DNA of 64,000 bases, from the NCBI GenBank assembly GCA_034440635.1, contig JAOTON010001574.1, positions 673,501 through 737,500 on the forward strand, read 5' to 3'. Origin of the DNA: Lepas anatifera. Its lineage: Eukaryota > Arthropoda > Thecostraca > Lepadidae. Under the pieces are notes generated by a model that saw nothing but the letters and a program-made list of their open reading frames with translations, was not told where the DNA came from and did not search any database. Both the position numbers and the translations under genes were made by a program. Below, in pieces: positions 1-12,849 of this stretch (the stretch's first letter is position 1; every line of letters starts with the position of its first letter).

Positions 1-60
1 CAATGCCTTTAAACGAAGCACTTTCGGCACAAGTGTGGGCGAAATGACCGTGGTCATCGC

Positions 61-109
61 CTCGCCGCGCAGCGAGTCTCGCCGCGCAGCGAGCCTCGCC
101 GCGCGACGG
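61..109. repeat. Short GC-rich tandem repeat, 17-bp unit
   Basis: Three head-to-tail copies of a 17-bp unit beginning CTCGCCGCGCAGCGAG. The first two differ at one position and the third diverges at its end. The unit itself holds the inverted pair CTCGC/GCGAG, so each copy could fold. No function can be assigned. Confidence 0.8.
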
Positions 110-1528
110 ACGATGTACCGTTTCGCCAGCATACATGGTGGTGGACCGTGATTTCCGACGATTAGAGTCACTATACATCACAAGCGATAAATCCACACTG
201 TCAAATGTAGCCTCCACCAGCCATCATTACAGTCGCGGCCGCGTCCGGCTGTTCCGAAGAGTAAAACTCGAGGACAACAGTGAGTGCATTCAATACGCCT
301 CACACATGTCCCCACCGCCAAACCAGACCCCATCTCCTCATCTGAACACACTGCGAATGTCAAAGCTTCCGGAGCGCGTCCGCCCGATTCATCTCTCTGG
401 AAACGTATCAGGGTCGATCCTCGACAAATGTGGCCTTTTCATCAGTTCACCAACAGGCCCCACCACCTGGTCACAAGGGTCGTCCCCGAGTCGGAACTTT
501 CACTCACCGGGACCTGAATTGCGTTTTAGAGGTTCCCAATTGAGCACGGAGAGACGCCAGTGGCTCCCAACTCAGCGTCGCCACGGAGAGTGGCTGACGC
601 ATTGGAATGCAGTTCGGAATGTCCGGGCTTTGGTGAAGATGAAGGTGGTGGAGTGAGTCCAGGAAACTACTGTAGCCGAAGGTCGTGTGGCTATGTAGGA
701 TTATTAATGAGTAATAGTGAAATGTACCGAGTGTGGCTGAAATATTGATGAAGGCGTGACAGCACAATTAAAACCGTATTCTAGTGCATGCACACTCAAC
801 GCTTAGGAATGCTTTGAATCTGCTGCTTCACTAGCAGTGATATCCCGAAGCCTTTCAGCTTCAGCCAAAGACAGTATTGATGAACAAAACCACTTAAAGC
901 CATCCTGAAAACAGGGACGTCAATCTGCCCCTCCCTTTCCACGGTCGTTCAACCTTCTCCGTAAGACAACAACCAACCAACCACGTTAATGACCACTTCA
1001 ACCCAGTCGAGGAATCATCTGCCCCTGCCCTGCCGCTCACGAAGCGGTCCGACCTCATTCCATCGCTCTCAACAATCAGTGCTGGAATGTGCCCCACCAG
1101 CAGCCACTTGCCCCACCAGAGCGGGAAAGACTCACCACGCTGGAGAGGAGCCGATCGGAAAAACCCCGCTGAGAAAACCACAAGTTGGCGCAAAATATTG
1201 CGACAATTTCAAGAGACATTATAACAAACACGCAGAAAAGACTGGATCTGCTTCCAAATACTTCGAAAAATCCTATCAGAACGCCAGTGGGATATCGAGA
1301 GGGTCCTTGGGGCCATTACACCTTAACGCCAGAAGTGTCCCTGTCAGGGCAGTGCACCCTTCCCCGCTCCCTGCCACCAGCAAACGTGTCTCAAGACAAG
1401 ACAAATGCCGTCAGCTTGTAATCTACTTCGGGGGTGTTCCGGAGACGAGGGCTTCCCCTAAAGGTAGCCCCTGATTCCCCGTGGTGTCTATTTTGATCCC
1501 TCGTCTGTGTTCTGGGCGCCATCCAGAC
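110..1528. other. Spacer, nothing recognised
   Basis: Open frames here are short, overlap on both strands and show no motif I recognise. No TIR element, SINE or satellite was seen. Confidence 0.5.
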
Positions 1529-1985
1529 TTAGTGGGAATGTGACACCTTGGTCGAATCCTGGAATTTAGTGCAATTAGGCGTACTTTTAGCCGAAAATAA
1601 TGAAACCACTCATGATTTATATGAAAAATGTACAATAAGCTCAATATTTTGATTTTTAAAATACTCCTCTGGAAAAAGAAATAAATATCAGCCTGTGGAT
1701 AATGTCACGATCTGACAACCATTACCATACTTGAAACGCTTCAAGAGCTTCGATTGGCTGATGCTCATCGTGACGTCAGCATATGTCGTCACACCAGCAG
1801 CTCACAACAATGGCCGCCCGGTGAGGGGTTGATGAGGGGTTGGTGTCAGGTAGGTTTTAGCTTTTTTCTACGGAAATATCGAGTTCCAAGACAAATGATA
1901 TATGGAGTACCGGGTTCTACGACTTGCTTTACAACTTGGCTATCTCAATTAAAATCACTTTATGGAGGTGCCACATTCCCTTTAA
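1529..1985 (+). mobile_element. TTAA-ended MITE, copy 1
   Basis: Non-autonomous DNA element of about 457 bp with inverted termini. The consensus terminus is AGGGAATGTGGCACCTT, seen well at the right end and mutated at the left (GTGGGAATGTGACACCTT). The two intact copies at 28.9 and 43.5 kb have TTAA at both ends; here the left TTAA has decayed to TTAG. The interior aligns along its length with those copies. It includes the palindromic CRE octamer TGACGTCA at 1771-1778 and a CAACAATGGCCGCC stretch. TTAA targeting is known for piggyBac and Sola3 elements; which of these applies is inference. No coding capacity. Confidence 0.88.
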
Positions 1986-3997
1986 TGTAGTCGCACGCGC
2001 GCAGCTGGGTGGGACACATATAACCTCAGGTCTGCTCCTAAAGCTGTCTGATTTACTTACTTTGTACACAGGAGGAAAATATGTTGCCTTAATTGAATTA
2101 GGAAAACCTTTAAGCTCAAAGGCGTTGCCGTCAAATACGTCCTTTTTCTCCCAGAGGAGTTCCAGAAAACATTTTCAGACAACCTGATGTTTGCTTCTAA
2201 AGCCCTATACAAGGCACCATCTCTTAATCAGGAGAAAACTCTGATTTCTTTATTAGATATTTGAGCCCTCTCAGTCATCACAGGTGCCTCTGTCTGTTCT
2301 CTTCCGATCTTCTGCTTTCTTTGATGTGTGAGAGCTTGGCGAATTAACTAATAAGCGGGAACTGAAAGCATCCAATTAGCTTCCCTCCCAACCAACCCGG
2401 GGCGCCTCTTAGTCCTCAACCAAACCCGTACCTTCCAATTAGCTTCATATGGGGGTTTGGTTTTGTTAGCTTTTGTGATGTGAATGTAGTTGAGCACATC
2501 TCCAAAAATTTTATATCAGCAACTAATGGGTCAATCGAGCAAAATGGTGCATGCAGGGTTTGTTTCAGACTAAGAATTCAACCATATGAATTTTAACATG
2601 CAGGTTTTACGTACATGCGCAGTAGGCGCATATATTTAGTGCGGAATATGTCAAGAACTTACAGCATAGCCTTATCAGTTGGTGCCTCGTTACTCCCCGT
2701 CCTCTCAACTCATAAAAAATTACCAATCGAACCCGACAGAAGTTTTTGCACTGAATTAGTAAGAGGTATCAAATGCAACTAAGACAGCGCATGTGTATGG
2801 AAGCTACTGCACATGCACAGAAGTTCATTTAACATGAAAAACAGCCTGCGGTCTACCGGTGCTCTTAAAAGCGTCGTAGAACTGAATCTGCACTGAAGTT
2901 ATACCAAGTAGGCGTCAGAAACGCATTCACCAATGGATGAACAGATGAGTGAAAAAAACGGAAAATGTCTGCCTGAGTTAAGCACACGGCGAATATTGAT
3001 TGACTAGGTTCTGATAACGTACATAGTTCGTCGGCCACCCTATTTTGGTCTCGAACAAAGCATGCGTTGCAGGCAAAATTCGCTTCTTCTTCTTCTGGCA
3101 TCAGTGAATACATTTTTTGTTCGGAAAATCCAAACCGAACTTGTACTCCGTCGAATTTCCCGAATTCCAACAGTACGTCCTCTGCGTTAGGTACGACCAA
3201 AAAGTTCAGACTAGAAATGAGTCCAGAAGTAGCCCACAAGGATCTCGTCTAGCTGGAAAACATGATCGCCTTTTCCCTTTCATCAGTATGCTATCCACAC
3301 TGTGCAGCCCGGCGTCGACCCCAAATAACACCATTCTCTTCGTTGCCGTTCTGACCCTGAGCTGCACGGGACCCGGTACGATCACACAAGTGCACTGTAA
3401 ACGTAGCACCACACATTTCCAAAGGAAATCGTCCAGGCATTTCTCACACAGGTACGCTACAGTGGTATTCATTACTTTACAGGAGAAGGGAACAGTCTTA
3501 AATGGCTGAAAACAAGTCATGTAGTTTTAGTATAGAGAATCTAGCGGCTGGCGCACAAATAGAATCACGCTGTTATCTACTGAAGATCAACAGAATGGCA
3601 GTCAAATGTTTTTTGCTGAGGCATCGACAGGCATCTTGAACCGAATAAGGCAGGCACTCGGCTTTATGATGTATTTGAATGTTTTATGGATCAATGAACA
3701 AGACAAATGCCCGCTGAATATCTTAGTCATTTGAAACGCTCCCTCCTAAAAGAACCTTCTCAGGTCATTCATTCCGATACCAAAGATGTAAGGGGCATTT
3801 AACGATCATTCATCTTCCTGTCTGTATCGCCGCTCGTCATTAGGAATTCCAGCTGCGTCCAAGGTGACACCAGGTATCCTGACAGCGTGCAGAAGCACCA
3901 CCGAACACGGAAACCCTCTCCACCGAGCAAGAACCGGAGTAGGCAAGGAAAAGTCAGACACCCAACTCTTAAGCCAGTAGAAAGTGCTCTCTCCCCC
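1986..3997. other. Spacer, nothing recognised
   Basis: AT-moderate sequence with no recognisable exon, TIR or tandem repeat. The opposing frames at 2865-3239 and 3206-3520 overlap other frames and carry no recognisable domain. Confidence 0.45.
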
Positions 3998-4127
3998 TCT
4001 GTCTCTGTCTCTGTCTCTGTCTCTGTCTCTGTCTCTGTCTCTGTCTCTGTCTCTGTCTCTGTCTCTGTCTCTGTCTCTGTCTCTGTCTCTGTCTCTGTCT
4101 CTGTCTCTGTCTCTGTCTCTGTCTCTG

Positions 4128-4211
<84 letters not shown>
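3998..4211. repeat. Compound microsatellite (TCTGTC)n then (TC)n
   Basis: About 25 near-perfect hexamer units (TCTGTC) run from 3998 to about 4146, followed by about 32 CT dinucleotides to 4211. The hexamer is a TC tract with regular G substitutions, so it probably grew from the dinucleotide tract by slippage and homogenisation. All six frames are open, giving false ORFs of Ser-Leu, Ser-Val, Arg-Glu and similar repeats. Confidence 0.97.
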
Positions 4212-4213
<2 letters not shown>

Positions 4214-4917
4214 CATACACACACTCCTCGCGCGCAGGTCAGGGGCCAAGGCAGTCAAACTAACTAGCATATCATTACCATCTACACTGGATTCACATGG
4301 TAAACAACCCACTTCCCCGGCACAATTACCGGTCTTGAATACATATCACGACCCAAGCCCGCTTATCCCCAGCTTTCTTGTACTGCAGCACTCGTATGCG
4401 CAACGCTAAATTATATCGGGCAGAGAGGTTTATGACGTCATAAAGTATGGCGGCGGCCGCGGGCGGCGCTGCTTCTACCTGTGCATTGGGAGGCCATCAG
4501 CTGGCATCCCATTGTGATCCGTGCCTGACACCGCGGGCAATCGTAATTGGCTCATACAAAGTCGATCAGTAGGGTGTTGCAGGTAATCGAGGCTTCCCCC
4601 CGGCGAGTACACGATGTGATCGACTACCTGAAAAGCTCGAGGGAAGGCCGGGACATATAATGTGCGGCTAAGCTAATTTCTTAGATTTATCAGCAAATTG
4701 AAATGAGTGCCCTGTAGGGAACTGCAACTGGATAGACACATGAAAAACAGTTATCCTTTACAGCCACAGCCTGAATGATAAAACCACAGAGCATGGAGAT
4801 AGAAGAGATGTGACTTGAATTCGAACACAGAAATGATCGCTGGCGAGCAATAGCTAGAAACCTTCACGTTCAGCAGGGTCTGAACTCTTGGGGTTTTACA
4901 ACGAATAAACTGCTGAT
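4212..4917. other. Spacer, apart from the CRE patch
   Basis: Apart from the CRE/GC-rich patch at 4431-4480, nothing is recognised here. An ACA-rich flank borders the microsatellite. Confidence 0.4.
4431..4480. promoter_or_regulatory. Candidate promoter-like patch with CRE palindrome
   Basis: A perfect CRE octamer TGACGTCA (4433-4440) sits in a wider palindrome, TTATGACGTCATAA. It is followed immediately by a GC-rich ATGGCGGCGGCCGCGG stretch. CRE plus a GGCGGC-rich downstream stretch is common at animal promoters, but no gene is recognisable on either side, so this is a weak call. Confidence 0.25.
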
Positions 4918-5038
4918 GGCACGCTGTCACCCTGTTGGAAGGGTACACTGGGATCAGCTAGTCCTTATCCAATATTCCCTCCCGGGATTCGAAACCAGGC
5001 CAGCAGCGTGGAAAACCACTGCGCCACCGCACCCTCTC
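4918..5038 (-). mobile_element. tRNA-derived SINE remnant
   Basis: Read on the minus strand, the right end gives a tRNA-like head. An A-box-like TGGCGCAGTGG is followed about 30 nt later by a B-box-like GGTTTCGAATCCC, which are the internal RNA polymerase III promoter elements. The body ends with CTTCCAACAGGGTGACAGCG, which aligns with the body of the better SINE copies at 38.1 and 39.0 kb. The tail is lost. This is an old, truncated member of that family. Confidence 0.65.
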
Positions 5039-7440
5039 AGTGGGCCCTGAAGTCCCTGGGAATGCACTCCGTCGGACATTCGGACACCAGAAGCAGCCAT
5101 CTTACCCTGAAAAACAATGTTCTCCCAAATGAAATTCAGAATTATGCAAATCGTATGCAAATAGGAGGTGATCAATTTGTTTGTAGCTTGTTCGTAGATC
5201 TCCGTCCTGTTTGCCTTGTCGGTTTTTGCTATTTCGACAGAACTAGCCGGATTGCTAACACAAGCCAAACTTTGTTTATTGGATTTCTGAGACGACGCTT
5301 TGAAGTGCTCGCTGAGCTTACCTTCATTATTTATGAGTCCGACAGAAGGTCGTATTGATCTCCAGTCCCAATTTCCAGGGCACAAACGTAGGTAGGTCCT
5401 AGCTTCAGCGTCGATTTGACAGTCGTTACGTGGACTGAATCACAAATACCTATCAGCGCACTTAGCCACGGTGTTGACAGCTGTGAGACGAGGCCTACCC
5501 AATGGCCGGCGGCTGGACCACTGCAGAGCCAGGTGAACATCTTCCGACATCTCCCAGTGTGCCAGCTCATCAAAACTTGGGCTGAAACGACAGCTTTGTA
5601 CGGCCGGATCGGCCGATCTCAGCCCGACCGAGGAGGAAATGTCGCCATTAAATTACCAGCTTCCGCATCAGCCAGTGGTATTTCCAACTAAAAGAATATT
5701 GCTAAACTTTGAAGCTTCTTGAGGCGCCCGGATAGAAAAGTTTGCAAATGTCTTTAAAGATAGATCCACATCTAGCCCATATTTGCGCAATATTCGGGGT
5801 TATAAGGCATGAAATTAATCACATTTGCCGCGCAAGTTTAACGATAGAGCCAGCTATTCAGCCCTGATCAAGAAGCTATTCGCATGTGTATCAGGGGCAT
5901 AATTCACTTTTATTTCAGCGTTTCAGCAAGATGAACTAACTTTAAAACAGCTCTCAGCTTCTCAGAACACCGTCATTAAGGCCGCGCCCCATTCCAGCGT
6001 GCCAGTGCATTCGTTTGCTCCATGATAAGGATAGTGGTACTGAGAGCAAACCCAAGGTATGCAAGTAGTGGCCCCTTGTCTTTTACGGTCAAAGATGGAA
6101 GAAAACCGATATAAATTGTTGTGTTCGGTGGGTAGCCTACTGTCCTTTTACCCCTCTACAAGCTTGTAAACACGAATTAAAGCGGGTTTGAGGTATAAGT
6201 CGGGCGACCGCCTTCTGCAGTCATCAGGCTGGTCCCAAGGGCCCCTGAGAAGCCCTTAGTCGCCCTGTCCATACTCAATGCACTTGGGGAACGTGGGCAC
6301 TCCGGCAGGGAGTGGTGATAATGCCAACCGATAGCCAATCAAACAACACCTTCGAGACCAGTTTCGTTTCCTCCCTTCTCCTGTTCGCGAAAACTGCGGG
6401 CTCAGAGCGTTGCGAGATGTGGAGCGTACCCGCGTCAGTGCACGCTCGAGATCTACCGGCGGGGAGTTCGGCGGGACTGCACGCGACTGAGCGTCACGTG
6501 CAGGCTCGTCACGCCCGACCGTGTCACTCTTGTAACGTGTCACACAAGTGGTGACTGTGTTAGCCGACAACACACGGTGTACAATCACAGAAAATCGGTG
6601 TTTGTAGCGTTCCCTTCTCTGCGTGAAAGGGAAAAGGAGTTGCGGCTGTTGCAGCTGTTGCGAACAGCTGTAGTTGGATACAGTTTTCAAAGCAGCAGTT
6701 TTGTATCAGCCACAACAGTTGGAATGCAACGAGGATGAAAACACTCTGAACTTAATGGATACCAAGGGACGGCTCTGACATGCACGTTCACACAGAACAA
6801 TTCAATTGCATTCAAAGTGGTAACATAAAAACGCAATCCAGTAGTAGCATTCAAGCGAAGAATGCACCAGGACCCAAGCCTCCGCGACTTTCAAAGAACT
6901 ATTCAATACAAGAATGATAACCAATATCAGAATTAAGATCAATACATACCCGAGCTTTCTTCTGTTTAATTTCACTCTGCAAAAATCACTGCCCGGGCAC
7001 AACCGTTGGCTCCGACTGGCTTTGCACGGCACTGAGTGCAGGCTTTGCACGAAGCGCTCTGTCAAACACGTCACGTTGAACATGCTCTTCATTTTCCTGA
7101 GCTGCATCCAAGTCTGATGGGCGGGCGCTGGCTGCCTGACCTAGCCACCCCAGCATGCATGACGAAGAGGACTACCCCATCAGTGCACCGGGTTTTTCGG
7201 CTCCGTGTCCAAAAAGGCACCGGGTCGTGCACAGGAACATTAGCGTCTGCATTAAGGCCCAACACAGGGGCAGAAGCAAATCGCCTGATGCTGACTGACT
7301 AGTGGCGACGTGTACCTGCACGAACATTACCTTATATATGAATAATCATGCATCATCGATAAAGCGCATGCACAATTTGCTAGAAAAGACATCGATATGT
7401 GGTATGCGGATCCTTTGGATTACCGCTAGACCGATACAAT
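5039..7440. other. Spacer, nothing recognised
   Basis: No exon, satellite or TIR element was recognised. Open frames on both strands (for example 6256-6690 minus and 7302-7730 plus) overlap one another and lack domains. Confidence 0.4.
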
Positions 7441-7490
7441 CCTGCGACTACACGGCGGCAGCTCGTGAGCAGCTTCTCACGTCACGTTTC

Positions 7491-7700
7491 CAAAATGACG
7501 TCACTCAGAGTCAGCTGAGCGCGGGTACAACTGTATCACAGGACTCGGCTCTCTGGGGACAACGGCGCGCCGCGCCGCCCGGCGCTGCGTGGCGTGGGAG
7601 CGCCGCGAACGTCGCCAGCCCCGGGCGCGCCAGGATGGCCACTTACCGGCCCAGAGATGGACGAGATACTGCGTACCGACGCGTCGCAGCGCCGCCAACA
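7491..7700. promoter_or_regulatory. CpG-rich patch with CRE octamer
   Basis: A CRE palindrome TGACGTCA at 7496-7503 is followed by a CpG-dense stretch from about 7560 to 7690, including GGCGCGCCGCGCC and CCGGGCGCGCC. The flanks are AT-rich, so composition jumps sharply. This could be a promoter or first exon of an unrecognised gene, or a decayed GC-rich element. Confidence 0.25.
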
Positions 7701-9385
7701 GTCTGTTTATTCTTCAACAATGTGTGGTAGTGCGCCAGTGTTTGACCCTTTGACAGAATAAACGGCATTGCATTAAGGTGCACGGCCACGTGCAGTGTAA
7801 CTTTCCAGTCGGGTGGAAGTGGCTGTTTGCTGCAGTGCAGCCAGAATGTGACCGTCGGACCCGCCTTTTAAGAACTGGACTTTTAATCTTCCGAGAACTG
7901 CTATACTGATCAACAGAATTGCCAGGCCAACAAATGTACCGTTCCTTTCGTCAAGCGCTTCCGATATGGGGAAACTTCCACCGGATTAACGACCGTTCTG
8001 TCGTCCCGTGACTTCATTTGTCTCTTGTGTAGCCTCACCTCCCACCATTGCCCCTGAATGTCACCCACGCCGAGGTATCAGCGTTGGTATTCGCCTCCGA
8101 TGCCATTTCCATACCATCACCCCTCTCTGCGCGGGAGAGGGTACAGAGATCACCACCCATCTCGTCAGAAGCAGCTGCAGCGGAATCCTGCATTTCTGCA
8201 GTTCGCACTCTCTTCTGACTGCTGCAGTGGCCGGGAGAGCGTCACTCACTCACCGAGCCTCTCTTCTGGCAGCCAACACGCACACTAGAGTATATCATGT
8301 CTTCTATATATCTGAATAGATATCCAATCAAAATCCAATCCGTTGGCGATTGGATTGTATCGGCCAGACAATGCTAGTAGTTTTAGACCTAGTTACGGAT
8401 CTTGAATCCGATTTTTATCCATTAAATCGTATCTTTTTTAACATAGATTAGATGTGGACTGGTAATTGACCTGGCAAACAGACTGACCTGACTTTGCCGA
8501 GGTAGCCTGAGATAGGGGCTGAAATGGATCGGAATTGTCTGGCCACGAATCACTCTAACGCACACACGCAAGTGCGCGTGTGCAACGCGGGAGTGCACTG
8601 ATACGGCCGGCTCGAGAGCTGACGTTAAACATAGCCGCGATCTGGCTCGTGACAGCTGAACAATAGCGCACGCGAACAATGTCGGCTGATCTCGATCAGA
8701 GCAGAGGGCCTGCCAGTGTTTGTTAAATATTACTCGGAAGCTGGATATTCAGAATTTGCTACTTTTTTAGCCGCTGGAAATGCAACTTTTTAAATAACAG
8801 CAACATCATGTATAAGCATGAACCACAATATCATCCAGAGAAATATAAGTATGGATATGACGAATATCACACGAAAGAATATGAAAAGGTGAAAATTGGA
8901 TATTATTGTTTCGCCAGACACCGCCAAAACCGAAAATTTTGAAAATAATGGATAGATCATATTAGTTCACTAACTCAGCTCTATTTTTTATTTTCAAAGC
9001 CACAGCAAAAAATTAGCATATGATCTACCAAAAAGCGAGGAAATGGGTCCCATCCTCTAATAAGCTTGTAATTTCCGAAAAACTAGCCTAGCTCGGGACA
9101 CCATTCCCTTGCCCTCTCACACTGTTCGAGGCCACCACCACGTGCGCCAATCGATTGAGACTCTGCAGTCGTGCCCACCACTAATCATGGACGGATCCAG
9201 GAGAGAAAAGCACGCTGTCGTCCCGAAACAGACCCAAGTTCTTAGCCGGATCTTTCACGTCACTTGTACTCCCAGAAACAGCGGTCTTGCCGCGCCTCTG
9301 CCACGAACATTCAGCACCACATCGGCTGCATTAAGGCTACGCGTGAAGACGACGGCGTCCACCGACAATTCCTCGTGTCTGCGTG
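7701..9385. other. Spacer, nothing recognised
   Basis: Mixed sequence. A lone CATGGACGGATCCAGG at 9185-9200 resembles a hAT-type terminus but has no partner end. Around 8320-8430 there are short AT-rich repeats of the GGATT/CCAATC type. No gene was recognised. Confidence 0.4.
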
Positions 9386-9500
9386 CCAGTGACCTGCGCG
9401 GCCGCCGAGCGCGCGGACTGGAGGCGCCAGTGGCGCGCCGCGTCGCGGCCCGGCCCACTAGAATAGCCCAGATTGACAGCGATTGTGCGCGCAGAATGGT
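9386..9500. promoter_or_regulatory. CpG-rich patch
   Basis: Dense CpG stretch containing GCGCGGCCGCCGAGCGCGCG and GGCGCGCCGCGTCGCGGCC, in otherwise balanced sequence. Frames are open on both strands, as expected for GC-rich DNA, so this is not evidence of coding. A promoter role is speculative. Confidence 0.2.
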
Positions 9501-9830
9501 CCAGATTGGCGCGCATTGAATCGATGATTCACCAGAAATAGTCAATGTAGCTGTGAGTTTTGTTGAAACCCATCGTCGTCGGCGCCGAAATGAGGCTAGT
9601 TTCACATCGGCAAGACGGCAAATCTACTCAGAATGGCATTTCGGTATTGAGTGGCGGGGAAAATAATCGGCGTTAAAACTTATGATTCGTTTCAAAGTCA
9701 CGGGTTTAAATGCAACTCTCGTAACTTGACAGAATATGTTTGGAGATGCTGGTGCTTTGGTTGGACTTGACATATGGTAAACTATGCATGTAGTTAGCTG
9801 GGTCCTATCGTTTAACGAGCGAAGACAGAA

Positions 9831-9835
<5 letters not shown>

Positions 9836-9881
<46 letters not shown>
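9836..9881. repeat. (GA)n microsatellite
   Basis: An uninterrupted run of 23 GA dinucleotides. Confidence 0.97.
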
Positions 9882-9884
<3 letters not shown>

Positions 9885-10837
9885 GCGTTGGCATAGATAT
9901 CGCACGCACCACGAAGCAGCATAAGTATGATAAAGGAAGAGGGGGAGGAGAGAAAGCCCGGTACCGATCTGGCTCACAACAATACGCACCGACATCAATA
10001 GGCTTTCACTTGGTGGCCCTATCCCACATCCGAATTCCTCCATCTGAGAGTGATTAAAACATGCGCCAATACACGTTCAAGGCATCTGACATCGCATATC
10101 CCACGCTGGCGACTAGTACTCTACCCCTCTCCCTCTCGGAAACTCCACCGCAGCCCTGGTGTATTTTTTGCGGCGACCTTTTTGTCGGCTGCGCGAGGGT
10201 AACTGTCGAGTAAGGAGCAGCTGGTCATGTCTTCTGTACCACAGAAAACAGCTGCTCACACACAGAAACTGCACCGGTGTGAGCATCAGACGACCTGTCA
10301 CGCTGCAGCTGCCACACGGGGGCAGCACACACGCTCCGGGGGCCGCAGCACGCGGCTCATCGCTGAAACCGGCCGCAGCTTCTCTGCCTGAATTAATACA
10401 TCCTCAAATGTTTATATCACTCGGAGCGTGTATCTACCGCACCGTTGTGGCCATGTCAAAGAGCAGGGCTGACAACAGAAATAATTAAAGATTGAGTGTC
10501 CGCCCAGAGCGTGAGTGACATGATTAAGGAAACACTTAACGGTGGCGATAAATTCAGCACCAAGAATTTCGGGCGGGACCATTCGAATATATCATAAGTT
10601 AAAGACCTCTGCCCTCACGTTATGATGCATGCAAAGAAGGTATAACGTTACTCTTTAATGACCCTAGTTCTTTGTTCTATGTCATTTGATATCCACTTTG
10701 CGTACATCAATCCTACCTTTCCGGGAAATTTACATAGCAACGTCGCGGTGGGAAAATTGGGCCCATTTACCTTCTCTATAGAAAAGGACGGATGGAAGGA
10801 AAATCTGCAGCTGGAGTAGGGAAAATAGTTACACTCC
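9882..10837. other. Spacer, nothing recognised
   Basis: No motif, repeat or coding signal was recognised. Confidence 0.4.
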
Positions 10838-10997
10838 CAGCGGTGGCGGGTCCAGGAATTTATTCCGGGGTGATGGCTAGGGGCTAGAGTCTCCCTGCCA
10901 TTGACTCGGAACTGCTTCCGACTGTGTACTTAGGCACTCTGACACTTCGGAGTGGGGGGGGGCTTGAATCTCCTAGCCTCCCCTCTATCCGCCACTG
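10838..10997 (-). mobile_element. hAT-like MITE, family B copy
   Basis: Short element of about 160 bp. The left end is GGTGGCGGGTCCAGG and the right end TATCCGCCACTG, which are inverted relative to each other. The interior shares the family's phrases: GCCATTGACTCGG, an ACTCTGACACTTCGG block and a GGGGGGCTTGAATC block. No convincing target duplication was seen, so the outer ends may have eroded. No coding capacity. Confidence 0.75.
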
Positions 10998-11451
10998 CAT
11001 CCTGGGTAAATGAGGCCACATATACCTACATTCCCTTCAGCGCGGCGAGGGTTATGATTTGGAGTTACGAAAGCGGAAGTGCATGTGCCATGTGCACGGG
11101 CATACTGAGTCAGTGTGTGAAAGCACAACAGCCCAGTCAGAAACTAGCTGCACATCGCCGCCATCTTGTTTTTGAGCTCATTTAGCTGGGGCTCTACCAT
11201 GTTTGAGGAACGCACTCCTTTGGCAGCATTGGAAAGGCATATGTGTCTTAATTCCACCATAACATTATAGTTCGCGACACTAAGCTGAAACCTACCTTAA
11301 ATTAACCTTAATACGAATCTTAGACAGGCCTGGAGGTCTAGAACATACCAGAAAAGTATGTTTGCAATGAGAGCAGCAGCCTCTTTAACCACAGATATGC
11401 TGCTGCAGGCTCCAGGATGCATCAGCTTCTTCGACTGCATACAGTGAAACG

Positions 11452-11598
11452 CAGTGGCGCATCCATGACTTCATTCGGGGGGGTGGGGGGGGCTCGAGCT
11501 TCTCCTGTCATTGCCTCGAAACAACATCCGGCTATGCGTTAACTATAGGCACTCTGACATTTCGGGGGAGCCTCTCGCCCCCCTTGTATCCGCCGCTG
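11452..11598 (-). mobile_element. hAT-like MITE, family B copy with target duplication
   Basis: The element starts CAGTGGCGCATCC and ends GTATCCGCCGCTG. It is flanked by GTGAAACG (11444-11451) and GCGAAACG (11599-11606), an 8-bp duplication with one mismatch. 8-bp duplications and CAG-type ends are diagnostic of hAT transposons. The interior carries GGCTCGAGC, AACTATAGGCACTCTGACATTTCGGG and a G-run. It is internally deleted and non-coding. Confidence 0.9.
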
Positions 11599-11606
11599 GC
11601 GAAACG

Positions 11607-12546
11607 TATTCCTGACAGCGCTTCCGTCGAAATCGTGATGCAAATCTGAAACCGCATCGGGAACCACGCGTACCTTCAGACCGTGCACTGGCAACCATTA
11701 ATCACACCATTGCTGACCACGGTCTCTCAACACTGGAATCATTCCAGGTGACCGCACAATTTTTTATTTTTAGTACCATCGCGCAAAGGGCCCCTCGAAG
11801 TGCGCCCAACAACACCAGACACGTGCCGGTCCTTGAATTCCACATTGTAAATAAGCATGTCCCTCATGAATTTTTACTCGGTAAGTGCATAACTGGTTCC
11901 AGGTAAGGTATATCTGAGATGGTAACTGTGCATACGTTTGCCGACCAGGCTTTCTACAGCTACGTTCAAGTCCTGCACCAGCTTCGGCAGGCAGATCCGG
12001 TAGTAGCCAGATAGAAAGCAGGCTCTTTTCTGTGACCTGAATCAGACGGCCGACATTTCCGCTCATTGAATTTGATCTGATCGCACTCTGAAGTCATTGT
12101 CCGCTGTAACGAGACAGTCAAACAAGGGCATTCAGTCAAAATCACTCTGCCCAGCAATTATAACGGCTTCAGTTTCGGCTCCGGTCTGTTCCCGAACTTA
12201 CACAGATATCGGGGCAGACTCAGAGCATTGGTGACTGAGATGACGCGGAAGATCTATTGACATTATTAGAATAGGCGACAAAAAGCCAGCAGGAATACAC
12301 CCTATGAGAGCAGTCACTGTGGATCTTCGACTTTCATTTATTATCAAAACTCAGCTGCAATCAGCTTGCTGAGTGGCGTTCCACTTCCTGGCTCAGATTG
12401 CCCTCAGTCCTATTTTGGTTAGTTTTTTACGAACGCCTGTGGACCGCTCTGGAGTATTACAAGCCGTCAGAGTACAGGTCACCTGCTGATAACTACATGC
12501 ATTGACAAATAACATCACTGTTGCTGATATACATAATGGTCTCTGG
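11607..12546. other. Spacer, nothing recognised
   Basis: Frames at 11770-12066 and 11966-12157 (minus) overlap each other and show no domain. No repeat was seen. Confidence 0.4.
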
Positions 12547-12690
12547 CAGTGGCGGATACGAGGCGACCAGGGGCCCAACCCCCCCCTCCCCAGATGTCAG
12601 AGTGTCTATAGTAAATGCATAGCTGGGGACTACCCATAGCCAACAGCGGGGGAGGCTCGAGACCCCTATGAACTTCTGGATCCGCCACTG
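12547..12690 (+). mobile_element. hAT-like MITE, family B copy
   Basis: Ends are CAGTGGCGGATACGAGG and CTGGATCCGCCACTG. The interior reads in the orientation opposite to the 11.45-kb copy, with ATGTCAGAGTGTCTATAGT, AATGCATAGCTG and GGGGGAGGCTCGAG blocks. The flanking octamers match only about half, so the target duplication is not demonstrated. Confidence 0.82.
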
Positions 12691-12849
12691 CTATCGGATG
12701 CATTCTCGGACAGCCTTATTCATTATCAATGTGCATAATAGTTCAATAAATACTTCATTCCTCTTCTAGGAACTGATGATGATGCCGAATTTTAGTACTG
12801 AAGCTCTGAAGAATAGTCTTTGTTTCCAATAAATGCTTTTGAAATATGC

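Noticed and set aside
3799..4409. Long open frames on both strands (Arg-Glu, Ser-Leu, Ser-Val and similar repeats)
   Set aside because: They are translations of the (TCTGTC)n/(TC)n microsatellite; all frames are open because the repeat has no stop codons.
9185..9200. CATGGACGGATCCAGG as a hAT left end
   Set aside because: No matching right end or octamer duplication was found downstream; possibly chance or a solitary remnant.
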